Part shown: piece by piece, positions 42,980-51,726 of the stretch
How positions within the stretch are numbered: position 1 is the first letter of the stretch
Layout: every line of letters begins with the position of its first letter
From: Micromonospora sp. MA102
GTDB taxonomy: Bacteria > Actinomycetota > Actinomycetes > Mycobacteriales > Micromonosporaceae
DNA length: 64,000 nt
Direction: 5' to 3'
Assembly (NCBI RefSeq): GCF_025460765.1
Contig: NZ_JAMWEG010000009.1
Coordinates: 237,632 to 301,631, forward strand
The notes under the pieces: generated by a model
Database searches by the model: none
Seen by the model: the letters and a program-made list of their open reading frames with translations, nothing else
Told to the model about the DNA's origin: nothing
Program-made: the position numbers and the translations under genes

Positions 42980-43189
42980 GCGTCGATTCCTCACGATATG
43001 ACTGACCCGCGCCTGGACCGACAGAGTCAACCATCCGGATGGACGGCGGGGGAATCGGGGCACCGGGGGTGGCCGAATTGCGGTCGGGGGTGGGCACGTG
43101 ATCGGCGGTCGGCGAACCCGGCACATAGTACGCCAGTACCCAGAAACATGTCACGGCCCTGCCATACCCTGACTACGCTCTGAATTGTC

Positions 43190-45001
43190 ATGACTACTCC
43201 TGAATCGGACGCCGCCCCGGGTGGCGCCGCCGAGGACGGGCCCGACGAGGGCGGACGACCGGGGCAGGGCAGGTGGGTCGACGTCGTCGCCGTGCTCAGT
43301 TTCGTGCTGCTCGCCTTCTGGATCACCGCTCGCATCTGGCTGGACCCGGCCAACGGGGTTCGGGACAACCGCACCGATCAGGCGCAGTTCGAGTGGATGA
43401 TGGCCCACGGTGCGCGGGTCGTGACCGATTTCGCCTATCCGTTCACCTCGGACCAGATGAATGTGCCGGACGGCGTCAATTTGATGGCCAATACGTCCGT
43501 ATTATCCATTTCTCTGCCAATGACGCCGATCACCGTCCTGTTCGGGCCGCGCTGGTCGTTCCTGCTCTTTCTCACTCTCGGAATGGCCGCCACCGGCGCG
43601 GCCTGGTATTTCGTCCTCTCCCGGGTGCTGATCGGCGCCCGCGGCCCGGCCTGGCTGGGCGCCGGCTTCTGCGCGTTCGCGCCGGCCATGGTGTCCCACG
43701 CCAACGCCCACCCGAACATCGTCAGCCAGTTCGTGGTGCCGCTGATCATCTGGCGGACACTGCGGCTGACCGAGCCGGGCCGCTGGCTGCGCAACGGCCT
43801 GCTGCTCGGTCTGCTGATCGTCTGGCAGGCCTTCCTCAACCTGGAGATCCTGCTGATGACCGCGATCGGCCTGGGCGTCGTGGTGCTGGCGCTCGCTCTC
43901 GGCCGGCCCGAACTGCGTGCGGCCGCCCGGCCCTTCGCGGCCGGGCTCGCGGTGGCCGCCGTGCTCTCCGGGGTGCTGCTGGCGTACCCGCTCTCCGTGC
44001 AGTTCTTCGGGCCCGGCGCCTACCAGGGGCTATCCACGCTGATCCGCGGCTACCGCACCGACCTGGCCTCCTACGTCGCCTGGTCCCGGGAGTCCCTGGC
44101 CGGCGACGCGCGGGGCACCGTCTGGCTGGCCAAGAACGCCACCGAGGAGAACGCCTTCTTCGGCTGGCCCCTCGCCGTGCTGGCGGTCGCGCTGGTCTGG
44201 TGGCTGCGCCGCAACGTCGTGGTGCTCGGCCTGGCCGCCGTCGGCGCGGTCTTCGTGCTGTTCTCGCTCGGCCGGGAGATCCGCTTCGACGGGCGGGACA
44301 CCGGGATCCCGGGCCCCTGGGCGGCGCTGGAGCACCTGCCGATCCTGCACTCGGTGGTGCCCACCCGGTGGTCCCTGGCGCTCACCCCGATCGTCGGCAT
44401 CCTGCTCGCGCTCGGCGCCGAGCACATCCGGCGGCTGGCCCGGCGGCACCCGGCCGCCCGGGGGCAGATCCGGTTCGCCACCGCCACGGTGCTCACCATG
44501 GCGCTGCTGCCGCTCCTGCCGACCCCGCTGCCGTCGGTACGCCTCGATCCCACCCCGACCTTCGTCACCTCCGGCGCCTGGCGGCCCTACGTGGCCGGCG
44601 GGCGGAGCATCGTCACGCTCCCGCTGCCCGACACCAACTACGCCGTCCCGCTGCGCTGGTCCGCCGATACCCGGCTGGACATGCCGTTGGCCCGCGGCTA
44701 CTTCCTCTACCCGGACACCCGGCCCGGCGCCGGCCGGGTCGCGCTCTTCACCGCCCCGCCCCGCCCCACCAGCACGTTCTTCACCACCATCCGGCAGACC
44801 GACGCGGTGCCGCCGATCACGCCACAGGACCGGGTGGCCGCCGTGGACGACCTGCGGTACTGGCGGGCGGGCGCGGTGGTGCTCGACCCGCGGCTGCGGC
44901 AGGCCGGGTCGCTGTACCGGGGGATGACCGAGCTGACCGGGATCACGCCGACCTTCACCGGCGGGGTCTGGCTCTGGGACGTGCGTCCCCTGGTCGACTG
45001 A
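43190..45001 (+). CDS. Multi-spanning membrane protein, GT-C glycosyltransferase-like
   Basis: A 603-residue protein with about ten or more membrane helices and a soluble C-terminal domain of about 150 residues. The first extracytoplasmic loop is long (ITARIWLDPANGVRDNRTDQ and following), as in GT-C transferases that use polyprenyl-phosphate sugars, but a definite catalytic Asp/Glu is not proven. A TACGCT box (43174-43179) lies 10 nt before the ATG. It is divergent from a methyltransferase. I regard it as a probable GT-C enzyme of unknown specificity. Confidence 0.75.
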   Translation: MTTPESDAAPGGAAEDGPDEGGRPGQGRWVDVVAVLSFVLLAFWITARIWLDPANGVRDNRTDQAQFEWMMAHGARVVTDFAYPFTSDQMNVPDGVNLMANTSVLSISLPMTPITVLFGPRWSFLLFLTLGMAATGAAWYFVLSRVLIGARGPAWLGAGFCAFAPAMVSHANAHPNIVSQFVVPLIIWRTLRLTEPGRWLRNGLLLGLLIVWQAFLNLEILLMTAIGLGVVVLALALGRPELRAAARPFAAGLAVAAVLSGVLLAYPLSVQFFGPGAYQGLSTLIRGYRTDLASYVAWSRESLAGDARGTVWLAKNATEENAFFGWPLAVLAVALVWWLRRNVVVLGLAAVGAVFVLFSLGREIRFDGRDTGIPGPWAALEHLPILHSVVPTRWSLALTPIVGILLALGAEHIRRLARRHPAARGQIRFATATVLTMALLPLLPTPLPSVRLDPTPTFVTSGAWRPYVAGGRSIVTLPLPDTNYAVPLRWSADTRLDMPLARGYFLYPDTRPGAGRVALFTAPPRPTSTFFTTIRQTDAVPPITPQDRVAAVDDLRYWRAGAVVLDPRLRQAGSLYRGMTELTGITPTFTGGVWLWDVRPLVD

Positions 45002-45025
45002 GCGGCCCGGAGGGCCGCCGGCTCA
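44999..45025. terminator. Terminator hairpin containing both stop codons
   Basis: TGAGC-GGCC...GGCC-GCC-GGCTCA; the stops of the membrane-protein gene (44999-45001) and of the fhuF-like gene (45023-45025, minus strand) form the base of one stem. Confidence 0.65.
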
Positions 45026-45817
45026 GGACTGGCGGACGCAGCAGCCCTGGCAGATCTTCGGCCGGGGCAGGGTGAAGGCCAGGCAGCAGGTGCGCCGCTG
45101 CACGGTGGGCTCGCCCGCCGGGCCGGGCACCAGCTCGACCAGGTCGCTCAGGTCGAGCGCGTCGAGCAGCGTGCCGATGGTCGCGGTGGAGGAGCCGGGC
45201 AGCGCGTCCGAGGCCCGCAGGATGCCGTGCGCGATGCCGGAGGCGACTGAGCCGAGCAGGGTGCGGGTGCCGATCCGGACCTCGCCCTGGATGGCCGTGA
45301 TCAGCGGGGCGAAGTGGGCGTCGAGCAGCGTGGCGCGCAGCGCGTCGAGAAGCGCGGCCTCGTCGGCGACCACCCGGACGCCCGGGTCGCCGGCCAGCGC
45401 CAGCGGGTCGCCAGGGAGCACCGCGACCGTGGTGGAGCTGCGCAGGCCGAGGGTGAGCAGCTGGTGGTGGTCCTCGAAGTGGACCAGCACGTCGGCCGGG
45501 TCGAGCAGCGGGACCCGGCGGGCCGAGGCCCAGCCGAGCACGGCCGGCAGCGTCGTCCAGTAGCTGTACGACTTCCAGGCCAGCGCGGCGCAGGCGTGCG
45601 GGGTGCCGCCCCAGCGCCGACCCGCCGCCCGGAGGAACTCGGGGAGCAGGGTGCCGTCGACCAGCCGGGTGGCCGGGATCCAGCGGGGCGCGCCGTCGGT
45701 GACCAGCAGGCCCGGCGCGAGACCGGGCAGGTCGTCGGTGCCGAACATGGCCCGCAGGGTCGCCGTGACCGGGGCGAACGGGGTGGCGGCGTTGCGCCCC
45801 GGCATCACCGCAGTCAC
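45023..45817 (-). CDS. FhuF-like ferric siderophore reductase with C-terminal [2Fe-2S] motif
   Basis: A 264-residue protein of the FhuF/(2Fe-2S) reductase type. The C-terminus RRTCCLAFTLPRPKICQGCC has the CC-x10-C-x2-C cluster motif of FhuF. The central region (YSYWTTLPAVLGWASARRVP) matches the actinobacterial (2Fe-2S)-binding group. It would release iron from ferric siderophores by reduction. An IdeR/DmdR-type box lies about 50 bp upstream, consistent with induction under iron starvation. Its stop codon lies in a hairpin shared with the convergent gene. Confidence 0.85.
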   Translation of the reverse strand: MTAVMPGRNAATPFAPVTATLRAMFGTDDLPGLAPGLLVTDGAPRWIPATRLVDGTLLPEFLRAAGRRWGGTPHACAALAWKSYSYWTTLPAVLGWASARRVPLLDPADVLVHFEDHHQLLTLGLRSSTTVAVLPGDPLALAGDPGVRVVADEAALLDALRATLLDAHFAPLITAIQGEVRIGTRTLLGSVASGIAHGILRASDALPGSSTATIGTLLDALDLSDLVELVPGPAGEPTVQRRTCCLAFTLPRPKICQGCCVRQS

Positions 45818-45868
45818 CTGTCGTCCCCTGTCTGGTCGCCCACCGGCCGCCGGCTCCCGCCGGCCCGG

Positions 45869-45887
45869 ACTAAGGCTAGCCTAACCA
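45869..45887 (-). promoter_or_regulatory. IdeR/DmdR-type iron box
   Basis: ACTAAGGCTAGCCTAACCA closely fits the 19-bp DtxR/IdeR consensus TTAGGTTAGSCTAACCTAA in reversed orientation, located upstream of the fhuF-like gene. Confidence 0.8.
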
Positions 45888-46125
45888 CAGCTCCCGGTGG
45901 AGGGGAAGTGGTCCGGTGGGCTCCGGGGAGAGGTCCCGGTCACTCCGTCGCCCGTCGCGTACTACCCGGCGACGTGGGCGGAAAACGCCGCCGAGCGGGG
46001 CGGCGGGCCGCGCAAGCATCGACGGATGCCGCTGAATTGTCAAGGCGAGTGTCGAATACGAGGCAGTTTCCGTACACGTTCGGCCACTTAACGTGAAAAT
46101 GGTCCTCCCGCGTACGAGGAAGCTG

Positions 46126-47655
46126 ATGACGACCTCACCGATCGAGCGTGCCGCCGACTCGTTCGCGGCCGAACTCGCCCGGCACCGCACCGGCCGAGGG
46201 CTGTCCAAGAAGCAGTTGGCGACGCTGATGGGCTTCGACCCGTCGTACGTCAGCCACGTCGAGGGACGCCGGCACCGGCCCACCGAGGACTTCGCCCGCC
46301 GCGCCGAGGCCGTGCTGGAGGCCAGCGGCGCGATCTGGCAGCGCTTCCGGGAGTACGACGAGCTGCGGCACAGCCGCTCCGGCGGTCCACACCGGGACCC
46401 GCCCGTGCCCGGCCAGTGGCTACCGCCCGGCACCGGGCTGGTCGTCGAGCGCGAGACCGCCACCCTCACTCACGACGACGACGGCTACCACTGCGCCATC
46501 CGGCGCGAGCTGTACAACGCGGGCACCGAGCCGGTCACCCGCTACCTGGTCCGGGTCGCCGTCGACCGCTACCCCAACGACCCCGGCCGCTCCAACCGGC
46601 ACCACCGCGAGCACCCGCTGACCTTCGCCGAGCTGCAACTCGCCGCCTACCGGGACGACGGGGGCGCGCGGGAGCCGATGCACTGGCGGGCCAAGCACGA
46701 CCGCGACGCGTTCAAAGAGATCTGGCTGCTCTTCGAGAACGACGAGGGGCGCTTCCCGCTCTACCCCGGCGACCGGGTCACCATCGAGTACGCGTACCGG
46801 GTCGGGCGGGACAAGTGGGGTCCCTGGTTCCAGCGGGCCGTACGCCTGCCCACCCGGCACCTCGGCGTCCGCCTCGACCTCCCCGCCGACCTCGACCCCA
46901 AGGTGTGGGGTGCGGAGACCTCCCTGTCCGCCGAGGAGGGGCCGCTGCGTACCCCGATCCAGCGCACCGACGAGGGCGGCCGCGCGATCTTCGAATGGGC
47001 GACCGACGACCCGCCGCTGAACGCCCGCTACCGGATGCAGTGGCGGTTCCGCAGCCAGCCGCCGGACGTCGAGCCCGAGGGGCCGGCCCCCGACACCCGG
47101 ATCCGGGCCAGCGACCGGATGCGCGCCATCGGCATCGTGCAGCGCGGCGACGACCTGCTCCGGCAGCAGGCCCGACCGTTCGACCTGCCGCGCGAGGAAC
47201 AACTCGCCCGGGACGTGGTCGACCGGCTCTCCGGCCTGCTGGCCCGCCTCGACGAGCTGCACCCCTTCAGCAAGGGCGTGGGCATCGCCGCGCCGCAGCT
47301 CGGGCTCGGCTGGGCCGCCGCCCTGGTCCGCCCCGCCGACCGGGCGGCCGAACCCGTCGTCCTGCTCAACCCCCGGGTGGTGGACAGCTCCGCCGACACC
47401 GACGAGCAGTACGAGGGGTGCCTCTCCTTCTTCGACCACCGGGGCCTGGTGCCCCGGCCGCTGCGGATCGACGTCGAGCACGCCCAGTGGGACGGCAGCC
47501 GGGTCATCACGTCCTTCGAGTACGCGATGGCGCGGCTGGTCGCCCACGAGATCGACCACCTGGAGGGCCGCCTCTACGCCGACCGGATGGCCCCCGGCGT
47601 GCCGCTGGTGCCCGTCGAGGAATACCGGGAGAGCGGCAACCCCTGGCGCTACTGA
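46126..47655 (+). CDS. Fusion of XRE-type helix-turn-helix regulator with peptide deformylase domain
   Basis: A 509-residue fusion. Residues about 10-65 are an XRE helix-turn-helix (LSKKQLATLMGFDPSYVSHV). Residues about 100-315 form a beta-rich linker domain of unknown role, common after actinomycete XRE domains. The C-terminal about 170 residues are a peptide deformylase with all three motifs intact: GVGIAAPQ (384-391), EGCLS with Cys432, and HEIDHLEG with His474, Glu475 and His478. GAGGAAG precedes the ATG at 46126. It could deformylate nascent proteins, or the domain may act as a metal or peptide sensor for the regulator. It is not the usual stand-alone def (170-200 residues). Confidence 0.9.
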   Translation: MTTSPIERAADSFAAELARHRTGRGLSKKQLATLMGFDPSYVSHVEGRRHRPTEDFARRAEAVLEASGAIWQRFREYDELRHSRSGGPHRDPPVPGQWLPPGTGLVVERETATLTHDDDGYHCAIRRELYNAGTEPVTRYLVRVAVDRYPNDPGRSNRHHREHPLTFAELQLAAYRDDGGAREPMHWRAKHDRDAFKEIWLLFENDEGRFPLYPGDRVTIEYAYRVGRDKWGPWFQRAVRLPTRHLGVRLDLPADLDPKVWGAETSLSAEEGPLRTPIQRTDEGGRAIFEWATDDPPLNARYRMQWRFRSQPPDVEPEGPAPDTRIRASDRMRAIGIVQRGDDLLRQQARPFDLPREEQLARDVVDRLSGLLARLDELHPFSKGVGIAAPQLGLGWAAALVRPADRAAEPVVLLNPRVVDSSADTDEQYEGCLSFFDHRGLVPRPLRIDVEHAQWDGSRVITSFEYAMARLVAHEIDHLEGRLYADRMAPGVPLVPVEEYRESGNPWRY

Positions 47656-47717
47656 CCCGCACGGGCTCCGGCACGCGGGCCGGTTGCCGGCCCGACCCGC
47701 GTACCGGTGAACTGGGG

Positions 47718-47759
47718 GCCGGGTCGCGTGCCCCAGGGGGCAGGGGCACGCGACCCGGC
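47718..47759. terminator. Strong bidirectional terminator hairpin
   Basis: Perfect 17-bp arms (GCCGGGTCGCGTGCCCC and complement) around an 8-nt loop, between the deformylase fusion and the convergent flavohaemoprotein gene. Confidence 0.9.
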
Positions 47760-47775
47760 TCGGGGGGAGCAAGGT

Positions 47776-48897
47776 CTACAGGTTGCCGAAGGTGTCGTAG
47801 CGGATGTTGTCCGGCGGCACGTCGTCCGCGGCCAGCGCGCGCAGGGTCGCCCGGACCATCGCGGCCGAGCCGGAGACGTAGCAGTCGTGCGTGGTCCACG
47901 GGCCGAACCGGGTGACCACCTCCGAGACGTCCCCCAGTTCGCCGTCGAAGTCCGGGTCGTCGCTGCACGCCGTGGTCACCGACAGCCACGGGTGGGCCGC
48001 CACCAGCTTCTCCAGGCCGGCCAGCCCGTACAGATCGGCGAGCCGGCGGGCGCCGTAGAAGACGTGCACCCAGCGGGTCCGGTTGACGCGGGTCAGCTCC
48101 TCCACCAGCGCCTTGATCGGGGCCAGCCCGACCCCGCCCGCCACGCAGAGGATGTCCCGGGTCGAGGCCCGGTCCAGGGTCATCGAGCCCATCGGCGCGG
48201 CCACCCGCAGCAGGTCACCCGGCTTGGTCCGGCGGACCAGCGCCCCGGACACCCAGCCCGCCGCCCCGGCCGGCGTCCGCACGTGGAACTCCAGCACGTT
48301 GTCCTCGTTCGGGGCGTTCGCCACCGAGTACGTCCGCCACACCCGCGGGTGGTAGCGGGGCGTCTCGACGCTCACGTACTGGCCGGCCTGCCAGGTCATC
48401 GGGTGCTGGAGGGCGCGGACGGTCAGCACCGCGGTGTCCGGGCCGTGCCGCTGGTGGGTGAGCACCTCGGCGTGCCAGAACGGCGGGTTGTCGTCGGCCG
48501 CCGCGCCGGCCAGCATCCGCTCGCTGATGCTGGCGTACGCCTCCCGCCACGCCTGGTCGTACTCCAGGTTCCAGCCGTCGCCGGCGGTGCTGCGCAGCGC
48601 GTCCAACAGGGCGACACCCATGGTCTCGTAGTGGCTCGCCTCGACATGGAACTTCCGGTGGTCCCGGCCCAGCGCGCGCAGGTACTCGTCGAAGCTCTCC
48701 GGGTCGTCCACCGTCTGGGTTGCGGTGACGATCGCCTCCAGGATCCGGTCGCCCTGACCGTTCATCTGCACCGGGAAGAGCATGCGCAGCGCCGGGTCGA
48801 GGAGGAACAGCCGGGCGTAGAAGTGACCGCTGAGCCGCTCCCGGTCCTCCTCGACCAGGGTCCAGCTCTCCTTCAGCAACCGCGCGAAGTTCTCCAC
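47776..48897 (-). CDS. Flavohaemoprotein-like globin-reductase
   Basis: A 373-residue protein. The N-terminal globin has B10 Tyr in HFYARLF (residue 27) and likely proximal His80 in GRDHRKFHVEASHY. The ferredoxin-reductase part has the FAD motif RTYSVANAPN and the NAD motif CVAGGVGLAPIKALVEEL. Flavohaemoglobins convert nitric oxide to nitrate. The ATG at 48897 follows GGAGAAGGAGCG. A 17-bp palindrome about 70 bp upstream may be its operator. It is divergent from a CPBP-family gene. Confidence 0.88.
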   Translation of the reverse strand: MENFARLLKESWTLVEEDRERLSGHFYARLFLLDPALRMLFPVQMNGQGDRILEAIVTATQTVDDPESFDEYLRALGRDHRKFHVEASHYETMGVALLDALRSTAGDGWNLEYDQAWREAYASISERMLAGAAADDNPPFWHAEVLTHQRHGPDTAVLTVRALQHPMTWQAGQYVSVETPRYHPRVWRTYSVANAPNEDNVLEFHVRTPAGAAGWVSGALVRRTKPGDLLRVAAPMGSMTLDRASTRDILCVAGGVGLAPIKALVEELTRVNRTRWVHVFYGARRLADLYGLAGLEKLVAAHPWLSVTTACSDDPDFDGELGDVSEVVTRFGPWTTHDCYVSGSAAMVRATLRALAADDVPPDNIRYDTFGNL

Positions 48898-48965
48898 AGG
48901 GGCACGCTCCTTCTCCTGGCGGGCGGATCGGCCCCCACAGAATCTCCACGGAGCGTGCCGTCCGG

Positions 48966-48982
48966 TCGCACAGAATGTGCGA
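48966..48982. promoter_or_regulatory. Palindrome in flavohaemoprotein-CPBP divergent region
   Basis: TCGCACA-GAA-TGTGCGA, perfect 7-bp arms. The sequence ATTCTGTG recurs nearby on the minus strand, at about 48938-48945 close to the flavohaemoprotein gene. Candidate operator; the cognate regulator is unknown. Confidence 0.55.
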
Positions 48983-49041
48983 TCGGCTCACCTGGCGGCC
49001 GGGACGTGCCGACCGCCCCCCGGGTGCGGCACAGTGGTCCG

Positions 49042-49815
49042 GTGACGGTTGACGAGCTCACCCGGCCGGTCTCCCGCCGGACCCTGGGCACCGAGACGCT
49101 GCTCGTGCTCGGTCTCTCCCTCGGCCAGTCGGCCGTGTACGCCCTGGTCTCGCTGGTCGCCAAGCTGACCGCCACGGGCGGGCTGTCGAAGCAGACCGCC
49201 TCGCTGAACACCTCCGCGTCAGCCCGGCCCTACCTCGACCTGACGTACCAGCTCCTCGGGATCCTCTTCGCGCTGCTGCCGGTGCTGCTCGCCGTACACC
49301 TGCTGGCGCGCGACCCCGGCGACCCGGCGCGGACGCTCGGCGCCGACCTCACCCGGCCCGGATCGGACCTGGCCCGGGGCGCGGGCCTGGCCGCGCTGAT
49401 CGGCCTCCCCGGGCTGGCCCTGTTCTGGGCGGCCGCCCAGCTCGGCATCAACGCCACCCTCGTCCCGGCCGCCCTGCCGCCCCTCTGGTGGGCGGTGCCG
49501 GTGCTGATCCTGGCCGCCGTGCAGAACGCCGTGCTGGAGGAGGTGATCGTGGTCGGCTACCTGGTCACCCGGCTGCGACAGCTCCGGTGGCGGCTCGCCG
49601 CCGTGCTCGCGGCGAGTGCCCTCCTGCGCGGTTCCTACCACCTCTACCAGGGCTTCGGCGCGTTCCTCGGCAACGCCGTGATGGGCGTGATCTTCGGCCT
49701 GTTCTACCTGCGTACCCGGCGGGTGGGGCCGCTGATCGTCGCGCACACCCTGCTCGACGTGGTCGCCTTCGTCGGCTACGCCCTCCTGCCGAAGTCCTGG
49801 TTCGGCTGGCTCTGA
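49042..49815 (+). CDS. CPBP-family intramembrane metalloprotease-like protein
   Basis: A 257-residue membrane protein with about seven helices. The CPBP (Abi/CaaX) motifs are EE in AVQNAVLEEVIVVGYLVTRL, then LRGSYHLYQGFGAFLGNAVM and LIVAHTLLDV. Members cleave prenylated or bacteriocin-type substrates, or provide immunity. The GTG at 49042 has no Shine-Dalgarno and may be leaderless. Its end overlaps the convergent Ala/Pro-rich gene by 40 bp, which is unusual but both frames look real. Confidence 0.85.
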   Translation: MTVDELTRPVSRRTLGTETLLVLGLSLGQSAVYALVSLVAKLTATGGLSKQTASLNTSASARPYLDLTYQLLGILFALLPVLLAVHLLARDPGDPARTLGADLTRPGSDLARGAGLAALIGLPGLALFWAAAQLGINATLVPAALPPLWWAVPVLILAAVQNAVLEEVIVVGYLVTRLRQLRWRLAAVLAASALLRGSYHLYQGFGAFLGNAVMGVIFGLFYLRTRRVGPLIVAHTLLDVVAFVGYALLPKSWFGWL

Positions 49816-51317
49816 CGGCGGGTCGGGCGGTAGAGGCTGGTGGCGCGGGCGGCCAGGCGCTCGGCGGCGGTCGCGTCGCCCGTCGCCGCGGCGAGCGCCG
49901 CCGCGCCGGGAAGCAGCCGCGCGGCCAGCCGCAGGCCCAGCCAGCCGGCGGCCTGCGCGGCCAGCGGGGTGGCCAACCGCCACGCCGCCTCGGCCACCCG
50001 GGACCACGACCCCTCCGCCGGAGCACCGGCCGAGCGCACCCCGTCCAGCGCGGCGCGGGCCGTGCCGGCGTCCGGATGCACCTGGGTCAGCACCAGCAGC
50101 TCGACCACCCGGTCGGGATGCGCCGGATCCCGGCCGTAGACGGCGGCCAGGTGCAGCACCAGGTTGGCCTGCGTCCACAGCACCGCCGTGAGCTCCGCCA
50201 CCGGCGCGAACAGCCCGGCGCCCGCCGCGAGCGCGCCACCCGTGCCGGCCAGCCGGACGAACCGCCGGGTCACCAGCCGGGCCAACCCGTCGGCGTCCGC
50301 GTCCGGGTAGGCGTCGCGGGTCCGGTCCACCCAGTCCGCGGCGCGCGGCCCGAGGGCCTCCACCGCGGCGAGGGCCAGCAGCTCCGGCGCGAAGCCCGGA
50401 TGCTCGAGTACGCGCACGCCGACCGCCCGCCAGCCCGGCGCGTCACCGCGTCGTTCCACCTGAACCGTCGCCGGGGCCTCCCCGGCGGCGGACCGGGTCC
50501 CGGCCAGCTCGACCTGGGCGGGCGGTTCCGGTTGGGCGCGCTGTGGGGCGGTCGGTTCGGCCGGGACCCGCGCGGCGTCCTGCTCGGGCGAGAGCTGGGC
50601 GGTGGTTTCCGCCGTAACGTGCCCACCAGGAGTTCCGGTAGCGGCTTGGGAACCGCCGGGCTCGACGGGCTCCACGCCGGCAGTGGATCCCCGGCGAGCG
50701 GTTGCACGCTTCGCCGTCTCCTTCGCCGGGGCCTTGGTGCCCTTCCCTGCTCGTCCGGTGCGCGCCGGCCTCACCGTTCCCGCCGGCGTCGCGGCCGGCT
50801 CGGCCGCCCCCGGCTCGGACTCGGCCGTTCCGGCGGCGTCGGTCCCCGTGGGTGCCGTGGTTCCGGGCGCCGCCGGAGCCGTGGGCGCCGCCGCGGACTT
50901 CCGTCCGGCCGGGGTGGCCTTCTTCGGCGGGGTGGCCTTCTTCGCGGCCGGGGCACGGCGGGTCCGCTTGGGCGGCTCCTCGCTCACGGGCTCATCGGCG
51001 GGAGCGGCGGGTGGCGGCGGCGCGACGGCCGGCGTACCCGCATCGGTGGTGGCGACGACCTCGGCGGACGGGCGCGGGCGTGGGGCCGCCGGCACCTCGG
51101 CGGCGGCCGGGGCGGCCTGCGTCGGGTCCGGCGGCTGGAACAGGACGGTCGGTGCCGCCGTGGCCCGCCGGGGCCGCAGCGGTATGTCGTCCGCCACCTC
51201 GGCCGGAACGGGCTCGGGCGTGGGCGGCGGGGTGAAGGTCGGGCGGGGGGAGCGGCTCCGCCGGCCCTTGGCGGCGGGCTCGCGACGGGGCTGATCGCTC
51301 GGCGGCTGCTCCTGCAT
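49776..51317 (-). CDS. Ala/Pro/Lys-rich protein with conserved C-terminal helical domain
   Basis: A 513-residue protein. Residues 1-270 are low complexity (Pro/Ala with AAKKATPPKKATPAGRK, histone-tail-like). The C-terminal about 240 residues form an Ala-rich helical domain resembling EcsC/DUF697-type proteins (DRTRDAYPDADADGLARLV then LAAGAGLFAPVAELTAVLWT). No signal peptide. The function is unknown; DNA or membrane association are both possible. The 3' end overlaps the convergent CPBP gene. Confidence 0.7.
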   Translation of the reverse strand: MQEQPPSDQPRREPAAKGRRSRSPRPTFTPPPTPEPVPAEVADDIPLRPRRATAAPTVLFQPPDPTQAAPAAAEVPAAPRPRPSAEVVATTDAGTPAVAPPPPAAPADEPVSEEPPKRTRRAPAAKKATPPKKATPAGRKSAAAPTAPAAPGTTAPTGTDAAGTAESEPGAAEPAATPAGTVRPARTGRAGKGTKAPAKETAKRATARRGSTAGVEPVEPGGSQAATGTPGGHVTAETTAQLSPEQDAARVPAEPTAPQRAQPEPPAQVELAGTRSAAGEAPATVQVERRGDAPGWRAVGVRVLEHPGFAPELLALAAVEALGPRAADWVDRTRDAYPDADADGLARLVTRRFVRLAGTGGALAAGAGLFAPVAELTAVLWTQANLVLHLAAVYGRDPAHPDRVVELLVLTQVHPDAGTARAALDGVRSAGAPAEGSWSRVAEAAWRLATPLAAQAAGWLGLRLAARLLPGAAALAAATGDATAAERLAARATSLYRPTRRQSQPNQDFGRRA

Positions 51318-51450
51318 ATCGATGGAGCGTAGACCCGAGCGTGACGTGGCACACGACGAAAACGCAGGGGGCGGGCGCTTCCCGGTAGTCGCTTTGCCCC
51401 CGGTGGGTGCGGGCCTGTATCCTCGGGCGCGGTGGTCTCCGGGCCACCTG

Positions 51451-51541
51451 GGAGACTTCGCCTAGTCTGGTCTATGGCGCCGCACTGCTAATGCGGTTGG
51501 GGTCTTAAAGCCCCTCCCGGGTTCGAATCCCGGAGTCTCCG
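51451..51541 (+). tRNA. tRNA-Ser (anticodon GCT)
   Basis: A 91-nt class II tRNA: acceptor arms GGAGACT / AGTCTCC, anticodon loop CTGCTAA on a CCGCA/TGCGG stem, long variable arm, T-loop GGGTTCGAATCCC. Confidence 0.95.
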
Positions 51542-51576
51542 CGCGAAAGCCGGTGTGTAGACTGGCCGAGCAGCAA

Positions 51577-51649
51577 GCGCCCGTAGCTCAATGGATAGAG
51601 CATCTGACTACGGATCAGAAGGTTAGGGGTTCGAGTCCCTTCGGGCGCA
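51577..51649 (+). tRNA. tRNA-Arg (anticodon ACG)
   Basis: A 73-nt tRNA: acceptor arms GCGCCCG / CGGGCGC, anticodon stem TCTGA/TCAGA with loop CTACGGA, T-arm AGGGGTTCGAGTCCCT. It is followed directly by an integrase relic, so its 3' end is a likely att site. Confidence 0.95.
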
Positions 51650-51726
51650 CAGCAGGTCAAGGGCCGGTTTCCTGTGACGGGAGACCGGCCCTTCATCGTT
51701 ATGACCCCCACGGCTGTCCCCTACGC

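Noticed and set aside
44999..45025. Hairpin as a riboswitch
   Set aside because: It joins the stop codons of two convergent genes and is best explained as a terminator.
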